From Pseudoselenomonas ruminantium (lineage in GTDB: Bacteria > Bacillota > Negativicutes > Selenomonadales > Selenomonadaceae), in assembly GCA_015058625.1 (NCBI GenBank), contig SVCA01000001.1, positions 124,001-188,000 of the forward strand: a DNA stretch of 64,000 nucleotides. Direction: 5' to 3'. The number at the start of each line of letters is the position of its first letter. Position 1 is the first letter of the stretch. The translations under genes were made by a program, and so were the position numbers. The notes under the pieces were generated by a model. The model was not told the origin of the DNA. It saw nothing but the letters and a program-made list of their open reading frames with translations, and ran no database searches. Below are positions 18,704-28,673 of this stretch, one piece after another.

Positions 18704-19481
18704 AGCGTGTGCCTCCAATCTCCGGCACAGCCTGCAAAAGGGTCCGGGTGTAATCTGCCTGCGGATGTTCAATGACTTCCGCCGTGCTGCCATACTCCAC
18801 CACTTTGCCGCCGGCCATGACCATGATTTTATCCGCCATATGCGCCGCCACACCAATATTATGGGTAACGATAATCATGGCTGAACCTGCTTCGTGAACA
18901 ACCTGCATAAGCTCGTCCACAATCTGTGCCTGCGTGGTCACATCAAGGGCCGAAGTCGGCTCGTCAGCGAGCAGCAGCTTAGGAGCAAAGGCCAAGGCCA
19001 TAGCAATGCCGACACGCTGGCGCATGCCGCCGCTGAGCTCAAAGGCATGGGATTCCATCACGCGCTGCGGGTCGGGCAGATTCATGCGGGTAAGCAAAGC
19101 GCAGGCTTTTTCTACCGCCTCACTTTTGCTCATAGAGCTGTGCAGCTGCAGATATTCCACAAACTGCTTGCCAATGGTCTGCACAGGGTTAAGCATATTG
19201 CCGCTGTCCTGAAAAATCATGGCAATGTCCTTGCCGCGAATGGAGAGCCATTCCTTATTGTTCAGATGGGCAATATCGCGGCCGCCAAAGTTTATTTGGC
19301 CGCCCTCCACCTGCCCATTGCCGGACAGGCAGCCCAAAATCGCCCGAATCACAGAGGTCTTGCCACTGCCGGATTCTCCGACAATGGCCATAATCTCCCC
19401 TGCCTGCAGGTCAAAATTGACATCGGACACCGTAGGCTTGCCCTGGTAGGCAATTGATAAATTCTTTACATCTAAAAGCAT
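18693..19481 (-). CDS. Family-5 ABC importer ATPase 1 (OppD/NikD-like)
   Basis: 262 residues. Walker A GESGSGKTS, signature LSGGMRQRVGIAMAL, Walker B LLLADEPTSALD. Works with the second ATPase and the two permeases to energise import of the ligand bound by the 19493 lipoprotein. It is slightly shorter than OppD/DppD, closer to NikD in size. Confidence 0.9.
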   Translation of the reverse strand: MLLDVKNLSIAYQGKPTVSDVNFDLQAGEIMAIVGESGSGKTSVIRAILGCLSGNGQVEGGQINFGGRDIAHLNNKEWLSIRGKDIAMIFQDSGNMLNPVQTIGKQFVEYLQLHSSMSKSEAVEKACALLTRMNLPDPQRVMESHAFELSGGMRQRVGIAMALAFAPKLLLADEPTSALDVTTQAQIVDELMQVVHEAGSAMIIVTHNIGVAAHMADKIMVMAGGKVVEYGSTAEVIEHPQADYTRTLLQAVPEIGGTRYVG

Positions 19482-19492
19482 CTTTGCTTCCT

Positions 19493-21088
19493 TTACTTTT
19501 TCGCCGGTTTAATCAGGCTCGTAATCCAGTAATAATCGGAAGGATACATCTTCACGCCGGACAGAACCTTGTTGCTGATGATGTTGGTCTGCGGATAGCC
19601 CAGGAACAGTGCCGCACCATCATTGAGGAGAATCTGCTGAATGTCGATAATCAGCTGACGGCGCTTGCTCTTGTCAAATTCAGCGGCCAGTTCATTGAAC
19701 TTGGCATCGAGTGCCGGATTGCTGTAACCGGAACCATTCTGCGGGTTGTCGCCGTTGTTGTTGGTCTTCCAGTACCAAGAGAGGAAGATTTCCGGGTCGC
19801 CGGTGTTGGCCGTCGTGATGTTGGAAATCAGGAGGTCATATTCGCCCTTGATGCCCATCTGGTCAACGAGGTTATAGTCAACGGTCTTGATGTTGATGTC
19901 AAAACCGAGTTTCTTGAGGTCGGACTGCACGGCTTCGGCGTAGAGCGGCAGTTCGGCACGGCTGTTATACACAACGAAGTCGAGCTTCAGCGGCTGGCCA
20001 TCCTTGTCGCGGATGCCGTCGCCATTGGTATCTTTCCAGCCTGCTTCATCGAGGAGTTTTGCTGCGCGTTCCGGATTGTAGGCATTGGGGTCAGTCAACT
20101 GGTCAAAGCCATAATCCATGGACGGCGGTACCGGAGCCTTGCCCGGCAGGAAGGTGCCCTTCAAGAGAACATTATTGTAAGTTTCGCGGTCACAGCCGCA
20201 GATAAGTGCCGCCCGCACTTTATCATCCTTCAGAATACCCTTCTGATTCAGACGGGCCAGCACTACGCGCAGGGAGGAAATTTCATCCACGAAGAACTTG
20301 TCGTTGCCGCGGAAGGTATCCATATCACCGGCGGCGATATTTACGGCCATATCCACTTCGCCGGACTGCAGCGCCATAGCGCGGGTGTTCGGGTCATCGA
20401 TGGACGGAATTTCTACGGTTTCAAAGGGTACTTCGCCATCCCAGTAGTTCGGGTTCTTCTTCATCACGGCCTTTTCCTTCACGAAGGATTCCACCATGTA
20501 CGGGCCGGTGCAGATGGGGCCTTCTTTGGCAAAGTCACGGCTGCCTTCGGCGCTGGTGTCCACGATGATGAACAGCGGGTCAGCTAAAAAGCCCGGCATA
20601 TTCGGCATGGGCTTTTCCGTCACAATGGTCAGCACCTGGCCTTCGGCCTTGATTTCCTTGTACTTGAAGAACGTAGCGGCGCGGTTGTTCTTGGCAAAAG
20701 CGCGTTCAATGGAAGCTTTGACCGCTTCAGCCGTCAGCGGATTGCCGTTGGAGAACTTTACGCCCTCGCGGATTTTGAACGTCCAGGTCGTATGGTCGTC
20801 GCTGATGCTCCAGCTTTCGGCCAGCCAGGGCTGTACGTTCATCTTATCGTCAAACTTCGTCAGGCATTCGCCGAGACCGTAACGCATAACGACCCAGCCA
20901 AAGAAATTCTGCGTGGGTTCGAGCGTATCGGCAAAGTTCGTCACACCGACTTTGAGTACACCCTTGTCGGCACTGCTGCTATTATCCGCACCACAGCCAG
21001 CCAGCATAACGGTCAGTGCTGCACCACACAGGCCGAGGCTGACGGCCTTCCATAACTTCTTCGTGTTGAACATTTTCATCTCAAACAT
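19493..21088 (-). CDS. Family-5 substrate-binding lipoprotein of the riboswitch-controlled importer
   Basis: 531 residues. Lipoprotein signal with lipobox LAGC at about residue 32. The mature protein has the family-5 layout (LAESWSISDDHTTWTFKIREG, VKIREG-type motif, PNYWDG, TGPYMV). The family binds peptides, nickel or metal chelates; the regulation by a cobalamin riboswitch points to cobalt or a corrinoid-related ligand, which is inference. Several in-frame ATGs (21088, 21079) are possible starts. Confidence 0.85.
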   Translation of the reverse strand: MFEMKMFNTKKLWKAVSLGLCGAALTVMLAGCGADNSSSADKGVLKVGVTNFADTLEPTQNFFGWVVMRYGLGECLTKFDDKMNVQPWLAESWSISDDHTTWTFKIREGVKFSNGNPLTAEAVKASIERAFAKNNRAATFFKYKEIKAEGQVLTIVTEKPMPNMPGFLADPLFIIVDTSAEGSRDFAKEGPICTGPYMVESFVKEKAVMKKNPNYWDGEVPFETVEIPSIDDPNTRAMALQSGEVDMAVNIAAGDMDTFRGNDKFFVDEISSLRVVLARLNQKGILKDDKVRAALICGCDRETYNNVLLKGTFLPGKAPVPPSMDYGFDQLTDPNAYNPERAAKLLDEAGWKDTNGDGIRDKDGQPLKLDFVVYNSRAELPLYAEAVQSDLKKLGFDINIKTVDYNLVDQMGIKGEYDLLISNITTANTGDPEIFLSWYWKTNNNGDNPQNGSGYSNPALDAKFNELAAEFDKSKRRQLIIDIQQILLNDGAALFLGYPQTNIISNKVLSGVKMYPSDYYWITSLIKPAKK

Positions 21089-21110
21089 CTACCCCTTTAT
21101 AAAAAATATA

Positions 21111-21926
21111 TTATTCCTGCCGTGGGTCGAAAACATCCCGCAGGCTGTCCCCCCACAGATTGAATATTGCTACGACAATAAAGATGGCCAAGCCCGGATA
21201 AATCATGAGCCAGGGCGCCGTCTGGATATACTGACGACCCTCGTTAAGCATCAGGCCCCATTCCGGCGTCGGCGGCTGCGCACCAAAGCCCAAGAAGGAG
21301 AGCCCCGCAATTTCCATCATCATGGTGCCGATATCCATAGCCCCGGTAATCACCACCATCGGCATGACATTGGGCAGGATATGACGCCAGAGGATGCTGC
21401 GGGTCTTCGCTCCCTGAATTTTCGCGGCCTGAATAAAATCCTGATTGCGCAAACGCAGAACAAGGCTGCGCACCAGACGGGCATATTTTGCCCAGCTGAC
21501 CACGAGCAGGGCCAAAATGGTATTGATGACACTGCCCCCCAAGATACCGGCAATGGCAATCGCCAGCACGATACCAGGGAACGCGAGCATCATATCCGCA
21601 AAGCGCATGAGAATCGTTTCAAGCCAGCCGCCAAAGAAACCGGCCAGCACGCCGACCAGCGTACCCACCATGGCAATCAGAGCCACCAGACACAGGGCCA
21701 TAAAGAGCGAAATCTGCGTGCCGCAGAGGATGCGGGAGAAAATATCCCGCCCGAGTTTATCCGTGCCGAGGAAATGCTCCGCAGACGGCGTCTGCAGAAC
21801 CAGTTTCATATTTCCCGCCATAGGGTCCTGCGGCGCAAGGTATGGGGCAAAGATAGCCAAGAGAACAATCAGCACAACCAGCCCCGTATAAAAAGCAAAT
21901 AACTTATTTTCCCGAAAAACCGTCAT
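21111..21926 (-). CDS. ABC importer permease (NikC/OppC-like)
   Basis: 271 residues, about six membrane segments, with the N-terminal OppC-like leader segment and the EAA-like loop AAKIQGAKTRSILWRHILPN. The ATG overlaps the stop of the upstream permease as TGATG. Pairs with the other permease to form the channel. Confidence 0.88.
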   Translation of the reverse strand: MTVFRENKLFAFYTGLVVLIVLLAIFAPYLAPQDPMAGNMKLVLQTPSAEHFLGTDKLGRDIFSRILCGTQISLFMALCLVALIAMVGTLVGVLAGFFGGWLETILMRFADMMLAFPGIVLAIAIAGILGGSVINTILALLVVSWAKYARLVRSLVLRLRNQDFIQAAKIQGAKTRSILWRHILPNVMPMVVITGAMDIGTMMMEIAGLSFLGFGAQPPTPEWGLMLNEGRQYIQTAPWLMIYPGLAIFIVVAIFNLWGDSLRDVFDPRQE

Positions 21927-22867
21927 CAATGGGCCTCCTTCTTCAGACGCGGGTCAAGGTAGACATAAGACAAATCCACCAACGCATTGATGGCCATGTA
22001 CACAATGGAAATCCAAAGCACAAAGCCTTCAATCAGCGGATAATCCCGCATGGAAATCGCCCGCACCGCCATATTGCCGATGCCCGGCCAGGAAAACACC
22101 ATCTCGATAACGGCCACGCCGCCCAGAAGCCAGCCAATGGACATGCCCAAGAGCGTAATCAACGGCAGAACGGCATTGGGCAGAACATGCTTCCAGAGGA
22201 TTGCTTTCTCTGAAAGGCCACGGGCTCTTGCGCCCACCACATAATCCTGCTGCAGTTCCTCCAAGAACACCGTGCGCACCTGCCGGATATACTTGGACGA
22301 CATGTATAATGCCAAGGTAAGTGCTGGCAAAACAATGCCCTGTGCCGTCACCGCCGATTTGGCAATCGGGAACCAGCCCAGTTTGAGGCCGAACACATAG
22401 AGAAAGATAAGGCCGAGCCAAAAGGTCGGCATGGATACGCCGATAAACGAAACCGTCCGCACTAGATAATCCTGCCAGCCATTGCGATGCACAGCCGACC
22501 ATATCCCGAGCGGCAGGGATATGAGCAGGACGAACACAATCGTCACCGCCGCCAGCGTCAAGGTTCCGGCAAAGCCTTCGAGCAGTTTATCCGTTACCGG
22601 TTTCTTCGCTGAGTAAGACATCCCCATATCCCCATGGAGAACCCCGCCTGCCCAGTTGACATACTGCACGAGGAACGGCTTATCAAGCCCCAGCTCTGCG
22701 CGGGTCTTGTCCAAGGTTTCCTGCGAAACAATCGTATCACCGGCCTCCAAAAGCATGGCTGCCGGGTCTCCCGGTGCCAGATAGGTCAAACAAAATGTCA
22801 GAAAGCTGACGCCCACAAGGGTTATCAGCATTTGCGACAATTTGCTTACAAGTTTTTGCAAAATCAT
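21926..22867 (-). CDS. ABC importer permease (NikB/OppB-like)
   Basis: 313 residues from ATG 22867 (AGGGAG 5 nt upstream). About six membrane segments. N-terminal LVGVSFLTFCLTYLAPGDPA is typical of OppB/NikB; the loop VGARARGLSEKAILWKHVLPN contacts the ATPase. First gene after the riboswitch terminator. Confidence 0.88.
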   Translation of the reverse strand: MILQKLVSKLSQMLITLVGVSFLTFCLTYLAPGDPAAMLLEAGDTIVSQETLDKTRAELGLDKPFLVQYVNWAGGVLHGDMGMSYSAKKPVTDKLLEGFAGTLTLAAVTIVFVLLISLPLGIWSAVHRNGWQDYLVRTVSFIGVSMPTFWLGLIFLYVFGLKLGWFPIAKSAVTAQGIVLPALTLALYMSSKYIRQVRTVFLEELQQDYVVGARARGLSEKAILWKHVLPNAVLPLITLLGMSIGWLLGGVAVIEMVFSWPGIGNMAVRAISMRDYPLIEGFVLWISIVYMAINALVDLSYVYLDPRLKKEAH

Positions 22868-22928
22868 CCACACTCCCTAAGGAACTGTTCATAAATAAAT
22901 TTTAGATTGCCAGTTCCTAAAAAAAATA

Positions 22929-22966
22929 AAAAAAGCCTGTCCGCATAAAAATGCAGACAGGCTCAC
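22929..22966 (-). terminator. Riboswitch expression-platform terminator
   Basis: Minus strand: GAGCCTGTCTGCAT, a T-rich loop, then ATGCGGACAGGC and seven T residues. It stands between the cobalamin aptamer and the ABC operon, about 60 nt before the first gene, fitting ligand-controlled transcription termination. Confidence 0.9.
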
Positions 22967-23045
22967 CGTAACAAACTCCAGTAAAATCCCCATCCCCATC
23001 GCTCGCGGGTGTAAGAAACGGCCAACGTTTCTTGCGGTGATTGTC

Positions 23046-23206
23046 AATCAGGCAGTTCTCCTGGCTTCAGTTCATCATCATATCGCGCCTTCCCAAAGAG
23101 GCTTTTCCCTCTCCAGTGACTTACATGCAATATGACTCCCTGTTACAGTGGCGGGACCGCTCCGGCATATACCGGATTCTCTATTAAGTCTTCCGACACC
23201 TGATTC
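23046..23206 (-). promoter_or_regulatory. Cobalamin riboswitch
   Basis: Minus strand carries the conserved blocks in order: AGGTGTCGGAAGACTTAATA, GGGAATCC-like AGAGAATCCGG, GCCGGAGCGGTCCCGCCACT, GTAAGTCACTGG, GGGAAGGCG, GATGATGAACTGAAGCCAGG and AGAACTGCC (B12 box). Downstream (23045-22967) a long A/G-rich linker with an AAGAAACG/CGTTTCTT stem could serve as antiterminator before the terminator at 22929-22966. Confidence 0.93.
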
Positions 23207-23277
23207 AACCGTATATTAAAAATTACTCTCAATACACAATAAGACAAACAGAATTTTACCACTCCCCCCAGTCTGTG

Positions 23278-24612
23278 TCAAGTGTCACAGGCCATTTGCG
23301 GACGGGATTTCCAGAGGCGCCAGAGCAAAAATGACGCGCAGGACGCCCTAAGGGACTGGTCAATCGCCAAAGCTAACCATGCCCCTGCCAGCCCTAAGTC
23401 GAGCACCTGCAGGAAAAACGCCGTAATCAGCGGCCGCAGGAAAGCAATGCTCACAAAGGAATAGGCCGCGACCTGACTCGTCTTGCCGCTGCCTCGAAGG
23501 ACTCCGGCGCACACCATGGCATGGGCTTCGGGGAAGCTCACCGCCGCCACAAAAATCATAATCAAAGCGCCTAACGGCAGAAGCTCAGCCTCATGAGAAT
23601 AGATGCCAAAGATTTCCTCCCGCAGTACATAGGTGGCAGAAAAGGAAATCAGCGAGAACACAAAACTCCACTTGAGTCCTGCGCGCAGCTGCCGCTGCCA
23701 GTAATTCCAGTCTCCGGCACCATGGGCATGCCCGGCCAGCACCATATTGGCTTTGCCTAAGCCGCCCGCAAAGCAGTAATAAAAATCACAGAAGTTCATG
23801 CAGATGGCATGGACGGCATAGGCCGCCGTACCAAGTTCTGCGACCATGCGCGTATAGAGCACCATACCGATACGCTCAAAGCCCTGCTCGCTGAACACGC
23901 CGCCAAAGACTGGCAAAAATTCCTGAAAATACGCGCGCGTCGGCCAAAAACTGCCCCAGCCTGACCATTCGCTCTCCTTCAGCTGATAGCCCGTTACCCC
24001 CAGCGTCCAGCCCGTGCCAATAACCGTACCCACAGCCGCACCAACTACGCCCATTTCCGGGAAGGGGCCCAGACCGAAAATCAGCAGGGCATTGGCGATA
24101 ATGTTGACCACATTTCCCTGCACATTGGCACTCATAACCTGTTTGGTATGGCCATACCCCAGTTGCACAGCCTGCAAAATCGTAGATAAAGTGGTCAAAA
24201 ACACGCCGACCAGCGCAATATCGCCATAAGCTAGTGCCGCCGCCATATATTCCTCCTTGGCTCCCATCCAGCTTAGAATCCCCTCTAAATGCAGGAAAAA
24301 GAGCACATGGAGCACGCCCATCAGAATGAGCATACAAAAAAGTGTCCGCGCAAGCAGCGCAGGCACTTCCTGTAATTTCTTCTCCCCAAACTTGCGGGCG
24401 GTAAGCAAGGTCAACACCGAGGCCACCGACCGCACCACACACAAGAGCATCATGCGCGGCTGGGTGAAGATACTCACCGCCGCAATGGCCGCTGTTCCGA
24501 GCACGCCCACCATGATGATGTCCACCGAGGAAAGCAGCACCATAAAAAGTCCTTCCAATGCGGCAGGCATGGCTATGCCCAAATAATGTCTGTCATCTTG
24601 TTGTAATCGCAC
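23278..24612 (-). CDS. MATE family multidrug/Na+ antiporter
   Basis: 444 residues, about 12 membrane segments, MATE layout (MPAALEGLFMVLLSSVDIIMVG near the start, repeat at the middle with VFSEQGFERIGMVLYTRMVA). GAGGAG lies 8 nt before GTG 24612, so I prefer this to the two ATGs upstream of the ribosome site. The riboswitch follows its stop but is read with the next operon. Substrate unknown. Confidence 0.85.
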   Translation of the reverse strand: MRLQQDDRHYLGIAMPAALEGLFMVLLSSVDIIMVGVLGTAAIAAVSIFTQPRMMLLCVVRSVASVLTLLTARKFGEKKLQEVPALLARTLFCMLILMGVLHVLFFLHLEGILSWMGAKEEYMAAALAYGDIALVGVFLTTLSTILQAVQLGYGHTKQVMSANVQGNVVNIIANALLIFGLGPFPEMGVVGAAVGTVIGTGWTLGVTGYQLKESEWSGWGSFWPTRAYFQEFLPVFGGVFSEQGFERIGMVLYTRMVAELGTAAYAVHAICMNFCDFYYCFAGGLGKANMVLAGHAHGAGDWNYWQRQLRAGLKWSFVFSLISFSATYVLREEIFGIYSHEAELLPLGALIMIFVAAVSFPEAHAMVCAGVLRGSGKTSQVAAYSFVSIAFLRPLITAFFLQVLDLGLAGAWLALAIDQSLRASCASFLLWRLWKSRPQMACDT

Positions 24613-24698
24613 AGCAAAACTCCTCATCATCGAAAATTACTATCAATTCGATGATAACAGGGAAGGCAAACACCGCACAAGCCCCCCGGGGGGATATT

Positions 24699-25796
24699 TT
24701 ATTTTGTTTCCGTCAAATGACTTTTTTCCAAAGCCGCCAATTCGGCATCGCGTTCTGCCGTCGGCTGTTTGACCTTGAGCATCATGGCATCACCAAACGA
24801 GAAGAAGCGGTACTTCATCTCCACTGCCGTCTTATAAGCATCCAGTACGAAGTTGCGGCCTGCAAAGGCGCTGATGAGCATAATCAACGTGGACTTGGGC
24901 AGGTGGAAATTCGTGATAATGGCATCGACAATCTTGAAGTCATAACCTGGATAGATGAAAATCTGCGTCCAGCCACTCTTGGCAGAGATTTCACCCATAC
25001 CATCTGCCGCCGATTCCAACGTGCGGATACTGGTCGTGCCCACGGCGATAACGCGATGGCCAGCCTTTTTCGTGTCCATGATGAGCTTGGCCGTTTCTTC
25101 CGGCACGTTATAGAATTCCTTGTGCATATCGTGCTTCTGGATATCTTCCACATTGACCGGCCGGAAAGTGCCCAGACCAACATGAAGCGTCACAAAGCCA
25201 AGGTTCACGCCCATATCCTTGAGTTCCTGCATCTGTTCCTTGGTGAAGTGCAGGCCCGCAGTCGGTGCTGCCGCCGAACCCTGTTCGCGATTATAAACCG
25301 TCTGATAGCGTTCCTTATCCTCCAGTTTTTCATGGATGTACGGTGGCAGCGGCGTTTCGCCGAGGCGGTCAAGGATTTCCTCGAAGATGCCCTCATACTG
25401 AAACTCCACAATGCGGCCGCCAAAATCCGTATGGTCGGTGACCACGCAACTCAGTTCGTCGCTGAAGTTGATTTTATAGCCCGGCTTGGCCTTCTTGCCC
25501 GGCTTAACCAAGGTTTCCCAACGGTTGGCATCAATGCGGCGCAGCAGGAATACTTCCACCTTGCCGCCCGTCTGATCGCGGTGACCGATAAGGCGGGCCG
25601 GCATAACGCGGGTATCGTTGAAAATCAGCGTATCGCCCGGTTCCACATATTCCTTGAGGTCATAGAAATGACGGTGTTCCACAGTCTTTTCCACGGGGTC
25701 AAGCACCATCAACCGCGAAGAGTTACGCGGTTCCACGGGAACCTGTGCAATCCGTTCTTCTGGCAGTTCATAATCAAAATCCGAAAGTAATAACAT
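24699..25796 (-). CDS. queA: S-adenosylmethionine:tRNA ribosyltransferase-isomerase
   Basis: Makes epoxyqueuosine in tRNA. 365 residues with [55 protein letters not shown] and [12 protein letters not shown]. In the same run as queH, which performs the next step. Confidence 0.96.
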   Translation of the reverse strand: MLLLSDFDYELPEERIAQVPVEPRNSSRLMVLDPVEKTVEHRHFYDLKEYVEPGDTLIFNDTRVMPARLIGHRDQTGGKVEVFLLRRIDANRWETLVKPGKKAKPGYKINFSDELSCVVTDHTDFGGRIVEFQYEGIFEEILDRLGETPLPPYIHEKLEDKERYQTVYNREQGSAAAPTAGLHFTKEQMQELKDMGVNLGFVTLHVGLGTFRPVNVEDIQKHDMHKEFYNVPEETAKLIMDTKKAGHRVIAVGTTSIRTLESAADGMGEISAKSGWTQIFIYPGYDFKIVDAIITNFHLPKSTLIMLISAFAGRNFVLDAYKTAVEMKYRFFSFGDAMMLKVKQPTAERDAELAALEKSHLTETK

Positions 25797-25818
25797 GTTT
25801 CATCCTTCTATATCAATA

Positions 25819-26991
25819 TCAATACAATTTTTTCAATTGCGCACCATGATAATAGTGCTGCAAAATCTTCTTATAATCCCAATGCTCGCTGTCCGCATAA
25901 GCCTTGGCTCCATGCTGGGACATACCCAGCCCGTGCCCCCAGCCGTAGCCCGTGATAAAGACCACATGACGGTTCAGGCTCACGGAAAAGAGCGTGCTCT
26001 TAAGGCCCAGCATATTGCGCAAATCGTTGCCCGTCACACTGGCCCGTCCATTCTTGCCCACAAAGGTCACAGACTTCACCCGGCCGGAAATGGTGCGGTC
26101 CTTAGAAGCCTTACCTATCTTAATCGGAGAAAGTTCGATTTTCTTGATTTCACCGATATTCTTGCCCCGCTTGGCCAGAAGTTCACCGAGCTGCTGGGCC
26201 GTAATATTCTTCTCCCAAGGATACGTTTCCGTGCGCAGTTCCTTGGCCGCCCGCAGGCAGTCAATGCGGCTGCCCCAGACATCTTCGCTGTTTTCCGTCA
26301 TGCCACCGGAATCCGTATGAAACAGGGCGTCCACCAGAGCCCCCCGGCTTTGCAGGACTTCACCGGCCGTAGCCTTGACAGCCTGATTGGCCGCCGTCCG
26401 CTCCGCAGCCACACCGCCGTACTGCTGGCAATGAGTGGTTGCACAGACATCAAAGCCCTCCTTGCCATGGCGCTTGCGCTGATGCAGGGCATAAGTGCGG
26501 GCCGCCACCGCCTGCGCTTTCACCGCTTCGGCGTTCCACTCCGGAGGCATTTCCTCGGGCACCACACCCTGCAGGTATTCCTCCACCGTCACACGGTTAA
26601 TCACATCGAGACAGTTCTTGTGCGGCACGAGCCGCAGGGCACCACGATAGGATTTGCTGTCATAGGTGCTAACAAGCTTGGCCAGATTGCGCTCGTCCTC
26701 AACCGTAAGTTCCAAGGCCGCCGCATCGGCATGCTTGAGCTTTTTGCCATTCAGTTCCCAACCGGTGCCGGCAAAGGTCAACGTCGCAAATTCCTTAGCC
26801 TTGCCCTGCCAGACCACCTTCTTGTTATCCAGCCGCTTCAAGACTACAGGGATATTCCCTGACAGGCGCAAAGTCGTGCCCTTGGTACCCAGAGAAACCA
26901 AAAGCTGCGGCTGCCAGGCTGCCTCGGCAAAGCCAGCCGAGCCCAGCAAAAACAAACACAGTGTGCAAAGGGTGATTAATTTCTTTTTCAT
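25819..26991 (-). CDS. SpoIID/LytB-domain exported protein
   Basis: 390 residues with a clear signal peptide (KKKLITLCTLCLFLLGSAGFAEA). The SpoIID domain includes VEEYLQGVVPEEMPPEW, KAQAVAARTYAL, HTDSGGMTE and GYGWGHGLGMSQHGA. In sporulators SpoIID cleaves peptidoglycan glycans during engulfment; in non-sporulating relatives the domain is a wall-remodelling or amidase-enhancer protein. Its start overlaps the queH stop (ATGA). Confidence 0.9.
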   Translation of the reverse strand: MKKKLITLCTLCLFLLGSAGFAEAAWQPQLLVSLGTKGTTLRLSGNIPVVLKRLDNKKVVWQGKAKEFATLTFAGTGWELNGKKLKHADAAALELTVEDERNLAKLVSTYDSKSYRGALRLVPHKNCLDVINRVTVEEYLQGVVPEEMPPEWNAEAVKAQAVAARTYALHQRKRHGKEGFDVCATTHCQQYGGVAAERTAANQAVKATAGEVLQSRGALVDALFHTDSGGMTENSEDVWGSRIDCLRAAKELRTETYPWEKNITAQQLGELLAKRGKNIGEIKKIELSPIKIGKASKDRTISGRVKSVTFVGKNGRASVTGNDLRNMLGLKSTLFSVSLNRHVVFITGYGWGHGLGMSQHGAKAYADSEHWDYKKILQHYYHGAQLKKLY

Positions 26992-27617
26992 CGCTGCGCC
27001 TCCAGTTCCCGGGCCTTGGCCTCTGCTTCGAGCCGTGCCCGCTTCTTGGCCTTGTTATCCTTCTTGCGCTGTTTGCGGATGGCCTTGCTGTAACGCTCCT
27101 CCTCACTAAAGATACAGCCACAGTAAGGCTGGCGGTAAAGTTCGAGTTCCTGACTGATGTCAATGCCCTCCTGCCAACCGGGACGGAAATCTTCATAGTA
27201 GAATTGCACGCCATACTGCGCGGCAAAACGCTCCGCCGTCCGCTTCATTAAATCATGCTGCTGGTAAATGCTGTAAAAGAGCGTCGAGGTAAAGGCATCA
27301 AAGCCATGCTCCGCCGCAAACCGCGCCGCTTCCTCCAACCGCCAGGTGTAGCACATGGTACAGCGGCCATTGGGCAGAGCTTCTGCCGGCAGGGCCTGCT
27401 TCAAAAAATCACGCAGGCGGTAATTTTCGTCCGCAAAAAATTCCATATGGACCTTTTCCGCAAACTCTCGCGCGGTATTGAGGCGCATCTCCCACTCTTT
27501 GTACGGGTGGATGTTGGGATTGAAAAAATACCCCACCGGCTCAATGCCATCTGCCCGCAGTTTTTTCACCGGATAACAGGAACACGGCCCGCAGCACATA
27601 TGTAATAGTAACTTCAT
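26988..27617 (-). CDS. queH: Epoxyqueuosine reductase QueH
   Basis: Reduces epoxyqueuosine to queuosine, replacing the unrelated QueG. 209 residues. CCGPC near the N-terminus, GRCTMCYTWRLEEAA and YCGCIFSEEERY supply the cysteines for the Fe-S cluster and metal site. A Lys/Arg/Glu-rich tail closes the protein. Confidence 0.93.
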   Translation of the reverse strand: MKLLLHMCCGPCSCYPVKKLRADGIEPVGYFFNPNIHPYKEWEMRLNTAREFAEKVHMEFFADENYRLRDFLKQALPAEALPNGRCTMCYTWRLEEAARFAAEHGFDAFTSTLFYSIYQQHDLMKRTAERFAAQYGVQFYYEDFRPGWQEGIDISQELELYRQPYCGCIFSEEERYSKAIRKQRKKDNKAKKRARLEAEAKARELEAQR

Positions 27618-27629
27618 AACGACAAACTC

Positions 27630-28658
27630 CTATTCCGGATAAGCAATGCCCAGATGCTCGTAGCCCGCCTTCGTCACCACGCGGCCGCGGGGCGTACGGT
27701 TGATAAAACCGAGCTGAATCAGGAATGGCTCAAACACATCCTCCACAGTATCCGTACTCTCGCTGATTGCCGCCGCCAACGTGTCGAGTCCCACCGGGCC
27801 GCCGCCAAACTTCTTAATCATGGTCAAAAGCATCCGTCTGTCCGTATGGTCAAGGCCCGCCTTATCCACTTCAAGCAAGGACAACGCCTTATCGGCAATC
27901 TCATCGGTGATAACGTCCTTGCCCTCATACTGCGCCACATCCCGCACGCGCTTCAACAGGCGGTTGGCAATACGCGGGGTTCCCCGGGAACGGCGCGCAA
28001 TTTCCATAGCCCCTTTATCCTCAATGGGGATTTCCAGAATTTCCGCCGCCCGCTTGACAATCGTCACCAAAGCCTCCGGCGTATAATATTCCAGACGGGA
28101 AATAATGCCGAAGCGGTCACGCAAAGGCGCCGCCAACGAGCCCGCTTTTGTCGTAGCGCCAATCAGCGTAAAAGGCGCAATATCCAGCCGGATGGAGCGG
28201 GCACTTGGCCCTTTGCCAATAATGATGTCCAGCGCAAAATCCTCCATCGCGGAATACAAGACTTCTTCCACGCTGCGGGACAAACGGTGAATTTCATCGA
28301 TAAAGAGCACATCATGCTCCTGCAGATTCGTGAGGAGTGCCGCCAAATCCCCCTGCCGCTCAATAGCCGGGCCGGAAGTCTGCCGGAAATTTACTCCCAT
28401 TTCATTGGCGATAATCCCCGCCAGCGTGGTCTTACCCAGCCCCGGAGGCCCATAGAGCAGAACATGGTCAAGCGCATCTCCGCGGTTCATGGCCGCCTGA
28501 ATGAAAATCTCCAGATTTTTCTTGGCCTTATCCTGCCCGATATACTCGCTTAACTTACGGGGGCGCAGGCTGTACTGCCAATCGTCCGTCCGCTGCTCGT
28601 CCATGGCCACAATGCGGCCATCATCAATATCCATGTCGTAAAAATCTTCTTCAGCCAA
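27630..28658 (-). CDS. ruvB: Holliday junction helicase RuvB
   Basis: Branch-migration motor. 342 residues: [18 protein letters not shown], Walker [10 protein letters not shown], Walker B FIDEIHRL, sensor GATTKAG and the winged helix with [10 protein letters not shown]. The start is TTG with GGAGG at 8 nt. Follows ruvA; ruvC lies 9 kb away. Confidence 0.97.
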   Translation of the reverse strand: MAEEDFYDMDIDDGRIVAMDEQRTDDWQYSLRPRKLSEYIGQDKAKKNLEIFIQAAMNRGDALDHVLLYGPPGLGKTTLAGIIANEMGVNFRQTSGPAIERQGDLAALLTNLQEHDVLFIDEIHRLSRSVEEVLYSAMEDFALDIIIGKGPSARSIRLDIAPFTLIGATTKAGSLAAPLRDRFGIISRLEYYTPEALVTIVKRAAEILEIPIEDKGAMEIARRSRGTPRIANRLLKRVRDVAQYEGKDVITDEIADKALSLLEVDKAGLDHTDRRMLLTMIKKFGGGPVGLDTLAAAISESTDTVEDVFEPFLIQLGFINRTPRGRVVTKAGYEHLGIAYPE

Positions 28659-28673
28659 GCCTCAACCCTCCTG

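Noticed and set aside
24680-24700. CCCCCCGGGGGG palindrome before the MATE gene end
   Set aside because: A 12-bp GC self-complement without loop; could be part of a terminator, but no clear fold or T-run.
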